From Phenylobacterium sp. (lineage in GTDB: Bacteria > Pseudomonadota > Alphaproteobacteria > Caulobacterales > Caulobacteraceae), in assembly GCF_004799515.1 (NCBI RefSeq), contig NZ_SSMX01000030.1, positions 230,434 to 294,433 on the forward strand: DNA of 64,000 nt. Direction: 5' to 3'. The notes under the pieces are model-generated. The model was not told where the DNA came from, did no database searches, and saw nothing but the letters and a program-made list of their open reading frames with translations. The stretch's first letter is position 1. Every line of letters starts with the position of its first letter. Both the position numbers and the translations under genes were made by a program. Positions 25,925 to 32,048 of the stretch are shown one piece after another.

Positions 25925-26470
25925 ATGATCGAGCCTAAAGCGGTCGTTCCCAGCCGTAGCGAAGCCTTGGGGCAGGCGCTGAGAACGCTCCGAAAGCTAC
26001 GCGGCCGCCGACCGGGCGAGATGGCCGTCCTGCTCGGAATTTCCCGCCGGGCCTACGAATATTTCGAAGCCGGCAAGGGTCCGCTGAACGTGGATCGCGT
26101 CCACTTGTTCGCACAGATTCTGGATGTCGACCCGTTTGCGATCCTGACCGCCATGGAGATCCGCTCGCCGCAATTCGCGGTCGCCTGCGCGGACCACAAG
26201 ATGATGACCCTGATGATGGTGGCGGCGCAGGAGTTTGACGCGGTCGCCGGCGCCGACACCGCACGGCTCAACGCCGCCACTATCATCGCCGGGTTCACCC
26301 GGGTGTTCGACGCCTTGGCCAGGGAAGCTCGCGAAGGCGAGGACTTCGCCGAGCGTTGGCTGGGCGAAGCCGAGCCGCCCGCCCCGTCTCCGACAGCCGA
26401 CCCGGAGACGCCGACGCACGATGCGGAAGGCGACCCGGACCCGGATTCCTCCGACAAGCCGGACGGCTAG
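25925..26470 (+). CDS. XRE-family HTH regulator
   Basis: A 181-residue protein with an N-terminal Cro/C1-type HTH: LGQALRTLRKLRGRRPGEMA, VLLGISRRAYEYFEAGKG, VHLFAQILDVDPFAIL. A helical region follows (MMTLMMVAAQEFDAVAGAD) and the tail is acidic and Pro-rich (about the last 35 residues), probably disordered. The ATG at 25925 starts just before the HTH. It is next to a small LuxR-HTH protein and the virB1-virB2 genes, and an inverted repeat lies upstream. Such XRE proteins commonly repress transfer genes of integrative elements; that role is inferred here. Confidence 0.8.
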   Translation: MIEPKAVVPSRSEALGQALRTLRKLRGRRPGEMAVLLGISRRAYEYFEAGKGPLNVDRVHLFAQILDVDPFAILTAMEIRSPQFAVACADHKMMTLMMVAAQEFDAVAGADTARLNAATIIAGFTRVFDALAREAREGEDFAERWLGEAEPPAPSPTADPETPTHDAEGDPDPDSSDKPDG

Positions 26471-26482
26471 GTCGGAGTCGCC

Positions 26483-26755
26483 TCAGGGCTCTTCGGCCAG
26501 CAGACCGAGGCGGTGCGCGCGAATGACCGCTTGAATCCGCGTTCGGACCCCGAGCTTTTCGCAGGCCTTGGCGAGGTACTCCTCGACGGTGCGCGGTGAG
26601 AGGCCAAGGATGAGGCCAATATCCGCCGCGCTCTTTCCCTCCTGGACCCAGTACAGGCATTCGGTCTGGCGGCGGCTGAGTCTGACGAGGGAGGTCTTGG
26701 CCGAAACGCCGGTTTGGTCCGTGGAGCCGGGGCTTTGCATGGTTTTCGATCCCAA
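26483..26755 (-). CDS. Small LuxR-type HTH protein
   Basis: A 90-residue protein that is essentially one GerE/LuxR helix-turn-helix: LSRRQTECLYWVQEGKSAAD, IGLILGLSPRTVEEYLAKACEKLG, VRTRIQAVIRAHRLGL. It has no receiver or autoinducer-binding domain. An ATG at 26740 would shorten it by five residues. It is convergent with the XRE gene and divergent from virB1. The inverted repeat at 26877-26899 lies in that divergent spacer, so this protein may be regulated together with, or itself regulate, the conjugation genes. Confidence 0.85.
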   Translation of the reverse strand: MGSKTMQSPGSTDQTGVSAKTSLVRLSRRQTECLYWVQEGKSAADIGLILGLSPRTVEEYLAKACEKLGVRTRIQAVIRAHRLGLLAEEP

Positions 26756-26876
26756 CGCGTCGCCGGCCCATCGTCACTTCAGATCGCCGGCGGCAATCGA
26801 AACCCAAGAATATATTCGTCGTGACATAGTTCCCGCCAAGGGCAGTCGCGCGTTCGTTTGGTAAGAGGTGGTGCAG

Positions 26877-26899
26877 TTTCCGCAACCTGCTTGCGGAAA
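26877..26899. promoter_or_regulatory. Inverted repeat TTTCCGCAA-N5-TTGCGGAAA, site 2
   Basis: Perfect 9-bp arms around CCTGC, 122 bp upstream of the LuxR-type gene and 149 bp upstream of virB1, so it may serve both divergent promoters. Its core equals site 1 at 25764-25782. Confidence 0.65.
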
Positions 26900-27047
26900 A
26901 CCCGCATCATCTTGCGAATTCCAGATATTCGGTTTGTGGTGGAGCTGCGGTAAGGTCAGTCGGACCCCGTAAGCTTACGTCTCGTGGCGCGAACGCCGGG
27001 TTTGCCACAGTGCTGGGCATGTTCCCGCACTCCCCTGGACCCGCCCG

Positions 27048-27638
27048 ATGAGCCTCGACCCCGCCGCCGTTCTGGCGCTGGCGCTGCGGTGCGCGCCGGC
27101 TGTCGCGCCCGAGACCCTGCTCGCGGTCGCGCGCGCTGAGAGCGGCCTTAACCCCAACGCCATTGGCGTGAATCGCGGCGCGCCTGTGACGTCGCCCCCG
27201 GCCTCACCCGCCGAGGCGGCGGCCGTCGCGCGGCGCCTCATCGGGGCTGGCGGCAACCTCGATCTCGGCCTGACCCAGATCAACAGCGCCAACCTGGCCC
27301 GTCTGGGCCTGAGCATCGACGACGCCTTCGAGCCGTGCCGCAACCTCGCCGCCGGCGCGCAGATCCTCGCCGAAGACTATGGCGTGGCCCACGTCCCGGC
27401 CGTCGACCCGCAGGCGGCGCTGAGGACGGCCCTCTCGCTCTACAATACCGGCGACGTCTCCCGCGGATTCCGTAACGGCTACGTGGCGCGCGTGGTCGCC
27501 GCTGCCAGCGGCGCCGGCGGCCCTCGCACCTCTTCACGCCCTTCGACCCCAACGCCACCCGCCTGGGACGCCTTTGGCGACCTCGGCCCGGCGGCCTTCG
27601 TCACCACCCCAGCGACCACGTCAGGAGCCGCCCCATGA
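27048..27638 (+). CDS. virB1: VirB1/TrbN-type lytic transglycosylase of a type IV secretion locus
   Basis: A 196-residue protein with a lysozyme-like transglycosylase domain: LLAVARAESGLNPNAIGVN with catalytic Glu31, then LDLGLTQINSANL and ALRTALSLYNTGD. The C-terminus is a Pro/Thr/Ser-rich linker. VirB1 proteins open the peptidoglycan so the conjugation channel can cross the envelope. Its stop overlaps the start of the pilin-like gene by four bases (ATGA), as expected for a virB operon. No further virB genes follow. Confidence 0.85.
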   Translation: MSLDPAAVLALALRCAPAVAPETLLAVARAESGLNPNAIGVNRGAPVTSPPASPAEAAAVARRLIGAGGNLDLGLTQINSANLARLGLSIDDAFEPCRNLAAGAQILAEDYGVAHVPAVDPQAALRTALSLYNTGDVSRGFRNGYVARVVAAASGAGGPRTSSRPSTPTPPAWDAFGDLGPAAFVTTPATTSGAAP

Positions 27639-27949
27639 TCCTTCGTCCCTCCGCGCGTGTCGCGCGCCGCTTCGTGCTCGGCGTTGCGATCGTCGCCGTC
27701 GCCGCCTCGCCAGCGTTGGCGCAGACCACCACCTCAACCGGCCTCAACGTCGGCTCCGTCATCCAGAACGTGATCGGATTGCTCACGAACAATGTGGTCC
27801 GGGGCCTGGCGATCATCGCGGTGATCGTCACCGGCATCACCGCCATGTTCGGTCACCTCGACCTGCGCCGCGCCGGCCATGTGAACGAGGTCCGCCGGTC
27901 CCGCGAGGGGCGGAGCCAACCGGTCGTAGGATTTCGCAGGTTCGGCTAG
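27635..27949 (+). pseudogene. virB2: Truncated VirB2/TrbC-type pilin gene
   Basis: The first 80 residues are a normal VirB2 precursor: a long signal peptide (RRFVLGVAIVAVAASPALAQ), NVIGLLTNNVVRGLAIIAVIVTGITAMFG as the first membrane segment, and LDLRRAGH in the cytoplasmic loop. The second membrane helix should follow but is replaced by a basic, non-family tail (EVRRSREGRSQPV). The protein cannot form a pilin. The break near 27880 marks a deletion that removed the rest of the T4SS operon (virB3 onward). Confidence 0.75.
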
Positions 27950-28099
27950 AAATCGGCGGTCCGTGGACCGGTCCACATGTCCACCGGTCGATGCGTGAAA
28001 GCGTGGCCACGTGGTCACGACAGCGTTGCGAAAGGCGTCATCGTTCTGCCCGCCAAAGCGGGCTTGACCTCAACCCGCCGCCAGCCGGAGCATGGAGGG

Positions 28100-28441
28100 A
28101 TGCGCAAGGTTCGCGATCCCAAGGCGGAAGCCCTGGCCTGGTTTGCACGGCTCGGCCACGCCATCACGACCGACGATCTCCGCCAGTTCTCGAGCTGGCG
28201 CGATGATCCGGCCCACGATGCGGCCTACCGGGAGGTCGAGCGCGAGGGTTTGCGGCTGCGAGGGCGCTTCGTGGTGACGCCGGACCCACAAGGCTACAGC
28301 GTCATCGACAGCTGGACGGGCGAACCCGCAACCTTCGCGAACGCCCAGTTGATCGGCATCAACGTAGCGGACGCGGACGACGTCCGCGAGATCCTGAATC
28401 GAAGGACCTTCGATAGCGGTGGTCGCCGGCGCCAGACCTGA
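28100..28441 (+). CDS. FecR N-terminal (DUF4880)-like protein
   Basis: A 113-residue protein starting at an ATG with GGAGGG upstream. The first half, KAEALAWFARLGHAITTDDL then FSSWRDDPAHDAAYREVEREG, matches the DUF4880 segment normally found at the N-terminus of FecR anti-sigma regulators. There is no membrane helix or FecR periplasmic domain. The second half (GYSVIDSWTGEPATFANA) is unassigned. Stand-alone forms like this occur on mobile elements of alphaproteobacteria; the function is unknown. Confidence 0.65.
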   Translation: MRKVRDPKAEALAWFARLGHAITTDDLRQFSSWRDDPAHDAAYREVEREGLRLRGRFVVTPDPQGYSVIDSWTGEPATFANAQLIGINVADADDVREILNRRTFDSGGRRRQT

Positions 28442-28471
28442 GGCTCAAGTCCAACGCCGGCGGTCCCAGGG

Positions 28472-28819
28472 CTAATAATCCGACGCCAGCATCAGCGTCA
28501 GGATGCGCCGCGTGACCCCCGGATCCGCGGGATCGGGCGAGGCGTCCCGCAGATGCCGGTCGTAGTAGTCGATCTTCCAGATGAGCCGTTCGCGGGCCAG
28601 GTCGAACGCTCCGAAGTCACGCTCGCCATAGGGGTCATCGCCCTCGGGAAAGTCGGTGAAGCTGCCGACCGCCATCACGGCCTGGCGGACGAATACAGAC
28701 CCTTTGGCTTGCAATGCGGCGGTGATCATCCAGCCGGGGCCGGGCGCGAGCCGCAGACGATCATTGAGATGGGCGATCACGGCCGCCCGGTGTTCGCGAT
28801 CTTGGGAGTCGTTCGACAT
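28472..28819 (-). CDS. DUF3768 protein
   Basis: A 115-residue protein with the DUF3768 signature: AHLNDRLRL near the start, then VGSFTDFPEGDDPYGERDFGAF, IWKIDYYDRHLRDASPDPAD and the closing TRRILTLMLASDY. The domain is complete. It is of unknown function, small and cytosolic, and typical of plasmids and integrative elements in alphaproteobacteria, so it supports the mobile nature of this segment. It is convergent with the DUF4880-like gene. Confidence 0.85.
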   Translation of the reverse strand: MSNDSQDREHRAAVIAHLNDRLRLAPGPGWMITAALQAKGSVFVRQAVMAVGSFTDFPEGDDPYGERDFGAFDLARERLIWKIDYYDRHLRDASPDPADPGVTRRILTLMLASDY

Positions 28820-29307
28820 GTTGAGGCTCCTGACAGGGAGCCGCCCGATGCGGCTCCGAGGCCAGGCACCAGGACCGTGGGCGCGGGCCGACGCACCGCA
28901 GGGGCACGGGAAATTTGTGAGCGCGAGGAGGGACCAAGTCCCGGGGAAATTTCGAGTTGCGTCGGGAGCGCCTGAGGTCCGCTCTGGGCCGTCGGAGCGC
29001 GGCGGATGTGGTCGGCAAGGACCCTCAAACCACCCGAAACGTCCTATCCATCAGCGGGCCAAGGAGGCCCAAGCGGCGATTTCCAGATTTTTCGCCCGTC
29101 TAGGGCCCCTCCAGCGCGAAGACCCTAAGCCTTTACAATGTAAAGCAATCGCACGCACGTGAGATTCGCGGAGAAATGTCCCTAGGATCGTCGCTGAGGG
29201 CCCTAACGCGATTTAGAGTCAGGACCCCGCCTGTTTTCTCTGACGCCCCTTGTGGACAGACCTGCCGAACCGATTAGTAAGAGTGTCGTCTTCGAACCGG
29301 AGCCGAC
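28820..29307. other. Intergenic region with repeat elements
   Basis: A 488-bp stretch without a credible gene. It contains a perfect palindrome at 29131-29145, a GGGAC-CAA-GTCCC inverted repeat near 28930-28942 and two copies of GGGAAATTT. It may hold the promoter of the methyltransferase region or a remnant replication/transfer site; the latter is speculation. Confidence 0.35.
29131..29145. promoter_or_regulatory. Palindrome CTTTACA-A-TGTAAAG
   Basis: Perfect 7-bp arms with a single central base, AT-rich against a GC-rich background, 397 bp upstream of the methyltransferase at 29542 and 163 bp upstream of the small ORF at 29308. A candidate repressor site. Confidence 0.4.
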
Positions 29308-29505
29308 ATGCCTCCCCCGCCCAGAGCCCTAATCGACCTCGCGACCGCCGCGCTGCAGTTCGGCACAGCGATGGCGCCATTGCTCACCGTCCTGATCGCT
29401 TGGCGCACGGGCAAGTCCGCTCGACGGCGCCGCGTCCCAGAGCCTCGGGCTGAGACCTGCGAGCGGACACGATCTCCGAAAGCAACTCGACAACCTGCAC
29501 GCTGA
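29308..29505 (+). CDS. Small hypothetical protein with one membrane-like segment
   Basis: A possible 65-residue protein: ALIDLATAALQFGTAMAPLL then TVLIAWRTGKS forms a hydrophobic helix of membrane length, followed by a very basic tail rich in Arg. It is directly upstream of the methyltransferase at 29542. The ribosome-binding site is weak and the tail could be noise, so it may not be expressed. Confidence 0.3.
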   Translation: MPPPPRALIDLATAALQFGTAMAPLLTVLIAWRTGKSARRRRVPEPRAETCERTRSPKATRQPAR

Positions 29506-29541
29506 CGTTGATGCTGAAGTCGGTTCGGGGGATGGGTAGAG

Positions 29542-30720
29542 ATGGCCGCGACGATTCATCCGTTTCCGGCGCGAATGGCGCCGGAACTGGCGCTGCAGGC
29601 GCTCGGCTTCGTTCCGGAAGGCGGCGTCGTCGTCGACCCGATGATGGGCTCCGGAACGGTGATCCGCCAAGCGGCAGACCTGGGCCGCAAGGCCATTGGT
29701 TTCGACCTCGACCCCCTTGCCGTGCTCATGTCACGCACCTGGACAACGCCTGTCGAAGACGCACGTGTCGGGGCGATCTATGATCGCGCCAAGACCCTCG
29801 CCCTCGCGGCGAAACCCTGTGATGTGGCGCTCCCGTGGATCGACGAGGACGAAGAAACAAAAACCTTCATCAGCTACTGGTTCGGCGAGCCCCAGGCCAA
29901 CGCGCTGCGGTGCTGGGCGGGGGCAATCGCCACGTTGTCAGATACAGCTGACGCAGCAGACGCGGCGGCGCTTGATGTCATTCGAATTGCGCTGAGCCGG
30001 ATCATCGTGACGAAGGAACAGTGCGCGAGCTTGGCTCGCGACACGTCGCACAGCCGGCCGCACCGTGTCGTGACGTCCTCCGATTACTGCGTCCACCTGG
30101 GGCTGGAACGTTCGCTCAAGATCGTGAGGTCTCGTCTCCTGGCTGTGCCACCGACCGCCGGCGCGATCGTCGGTCTCGGAGACGCACGCGACCTCAAGCT
30201 CGACAGCGGCTCGGCGGATGCCGTTCTGACGTCACCCCCGTATCTGAACGCGATCGACTACATGCGGGGGCACCGGCTGTCCCTGGTCTGGCTGGGGCAC
30301 AAGCTCAGCGATCTTCGGCACATCCGTTCGACCAGCATCGGCGCGGAACGTGCGCCCGATGAAGGCAAGGCGATCCACGATGAGGTGAAGGCCGCGCTCG
30401 GGGATTTGACGAGCCTGCCGCGCCGCCATCACGCGATGGTCGACCGCTATGTGGCGGACGTTCTTGAAATGGTGGGTGAAATCCGGCGGGTCCTTAAACC
30501 GGGCGGCACCACCACCCTGGTCGTCGGAAACTCCTGCCTGAAAGGGGTCTTCATCAAGAACTCGGCGGGCGTCTCCAAGGCGCTGGAGATTGAAGGCCTG
30601 ACCTACGACGACGAGACCGTTCGAGACCTCCCCAATCAGAGCCGATATCTTCCGACAGCCGAGGGCAGCTCGCTTTCAAAGCGTATGCGCGAAGAGACCG
30701 TTCTCAGATGGGTCGCCTAA
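29542..30720 (+). CDS. DNA methyltransferase (N4-cytosine/N6-adenine type)
   Basis: A 392-residue amino-methyltransferase. The N-terminal IHPFPARMAPELAL leads to the AdoMet-binding motif DPMMGSGT at 32-39 and FDLDPLAV. The catalytic motif TSPPY is at 230-234 and is followed by LNAIDYMRGHRLSLVWLGH. A late strand (GGTTTLVVGNSCL) completes the fold. AdoMet site before TSPPY is the alpha/gamma-type order. The recognition sequence cannot be predicted. It converges on the minus-strand operon that begins with a second methyltransferase of the same build at 34343, so the two probably belong to one system. Confidence 0.85.
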   Translation: MAATIHPFPARMAPELALQALGFVPEGGVVVDPMMGSGTVIRQAADLGRKAIGFDLDPLAVLMSRTWTTPVEDARVGAIYDRAKTLALAAKPCDVALPWIDEDEETKTFISYWFGEPQANALRCWAGAIATLSDTADAADAAALDVIRIALSRIIVTKEQCASLARDTSHSRPHRVVTSSDYCVHLGLERSLKIVRSRLLAVPPTAGAIVGLGDARDLKLDSGSADAVLTSPPYLNAIDYMRGHRLSLVWLGHKLSDLRHIRSTSIGAERAPDEGKAIHDEVKAALGDLTSLPRRHHAMVDRYVADVLEMVGEIRRVLKPGGTTTLVVGNSCLKGVFIKNSAGVSKALEIEGLTYDDETVRDLPNQSRYLPTAEGSSLSKRMREETVLRWVA

Positions 30721-30760
30721 GGCCTTACCTCGGGCGGAAAACGGGGGCCGCAGGTGTAGC

Positions 30761-30778
30761 GTGGCCTACTTGGGCCAC
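30761..30778. terminator. Weak hairpin between convergent genes
   Basis: GTGGCC-TACTTG-GGCCAC (6-bp stem) between the methyltransferase stop (30720) and the receiver-protein stop (30829). A possible bidirectional terminator without a T-run. Confidence 0.35.
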
Positions 30779-30828
30779 TGAGTGACCCTCCCCGTCGCAA
30801 CCCAGCGCGGTCCCCGCAGGGGAAGGTA

Positions 30829-32046
30829 CTATGCGGTTTTGTACAGTGCTTCTGGGATCCGCGGCATTCCCGGCCGTTGGATGTAGGCCGCATAGCGTTG
30901 CTGCACTCGCGTCATGAAGGGAGGGAGCAGGCGACCAACTCGCTCGTATTTCCCGGCCACCATTTGCTTCAGGGTCTTCACTTTCATGTCTTTGAAGCGA
31001 ACTGAGAAAGTCCGACCATCCATCATCGCGAAGATGATTACTTCGCCGTCCTTTTCGTTAAAGGTGCCGAAGTCTGGACTGATTTGCTTCTCAGCATCTT
31101 CGACGATTTTCGCCTGCAACAGGTACAGTTCGAGGCCATCGCCGCCTCGAAGGCAGTCGCACTCTGCACGGACATTGATCCAATAGGTCGTCTTTCCGGG
31201 CTCCACGGGGAATGCAAAGACATCGCCGGGCGCGTAGATGTCTTTGGTAAGGCGGTCTTCCCGCAAAAACCTCTCGCCTTCCAAGACTTTATGCATGGAA
31301 GTTAGGTAGACCGCTTCGTTCTGTTTCCGCTGTTCTTCGACTTTTCCGATGAACGAGTCCAGATTGAGATTTGTCGGCGCCATCCTTGATTCAACGAGCC
31401 GATTGAGGAGCCGGTTCATCTCGGCTTCCGGGGGCACCCCATCGGCTCCGAACGTCTGCCACAGGAGGACAGGCCAATAGGGCGCGCGATCGTGCAGGTC
31501 GATGAAGAGGTCGTTGGCCGCTTGAACGAAGGTGCGTTCCCAAGTCTTCAGGGTGAGGACCGATGGCGTGGCCGCCGCCCACTCTTCGAGCACATCGTAG
31601 AGTTTATCGATGACCTCTGATTTGCTCTTAACCAATATACGGGACTGCTCCACGCTGTGCTGAAGTTCCGCGTCCTTGGATAGTTCTTCAAGCACCTGCC
31701 CCGGGTCTTCATTGGTGAAGATGAAAACCGGCGCGTGGCGACTCTTACTGAGGCGCTTCAAGAAGGCGATGTTCTCTTGGATCTTCGCCTCGCTCAGTGC
31801 GGCTGGGAGCCGCACGCCAGCCTCTAATGGCTCGCCGTCAGCGTTCACCAGGTTCCAGTCCATGATGAAGAACGAGACTCGAGAAAAGTGCTCGAGGTCA
31901 TAGTCGTCGGCGGGCAGCGCCCCGAGGGTGATGTGATGGCCCCCGCCAGCACGAATGTTGCCGAGAATCCTATCGATGGCGTCCTCTTGGCCCACGCCGT
32001 TGTCGATGACGACGGCGATACCCTTGAAGAGATTCGGAAGCACCAT
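30829..32046 (-). CDS. Receiver-domain protein with unknown C-terminal effector domain
   Basis: A 405-residue protein. The first ~150 residues resemble a response-regulator receiver: acidic D15 (AVVIDNGV), putative phospho-acceptor D63 (FFIMDWNLV), T111 in VFIFTNEDP and K140 in RILVKSKS, all in the expected order. The C-terminal ~200 residues have no DNA-binding motif I recognise. They include GDVFAFPVEPGKTTYWIN, VRAECDCL with Cys296/Cys298, and a terminal helical stretch. It begins 2 bp after the stop of the dual-GHKL gene, so it is its presumed phosphotransfer partner. Whether the C-terminus is a nuclease, a toxin or a protein-binding module is open. Confidence 0.7.
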   Translation of the reverse strand: MVLPNLFKGIAVVIDNGVGQEDAIDRILGNIRAGGGHHITLGALPADDYDLEHFSRVSFFIMDWNLVNADGEPLEAGVRLPAALSEAKIQENIAFLKRLSKSRHAPVFIFTNEDPGQVLEELSKDAELQHSVEQSRILVKSKSEVIDKLYDVLEEWAAATPSVLTLKTWERTFVQAANDLFIDLHDRAPYWPVLLWQTFGADGVPPEAEMNRLLNRLVESRMAPTNLNLDSFIGKVEEQRKQNEAVYLTSMHKVLEGERFLREDRLTKDIYAPGDVFAFPVEPGKTTYWINVRAECDCLRGGDGLELYLLQAKIVEDAEKQISPDFGTFNEKDGEVIIFAMMDGRTFSVRFKDMKVKTLKQMVAGKYERVGRLLPPFMTRVQQRYAAYIQRPGMPRIPEALYKTA

Positions 32047-32048
32047 GG

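Noticed and set aside
27048..27949. An intact type IV secretion operon
   Set aside because: Only virB1 is complete; virB2 is cut and no other virB gene follows.
28900..28960. Two GGGAAATTT copies as iterons of a replication origin
   Set aside because: Only two copies, no replication initiator gene nearby, and no regular spacing.
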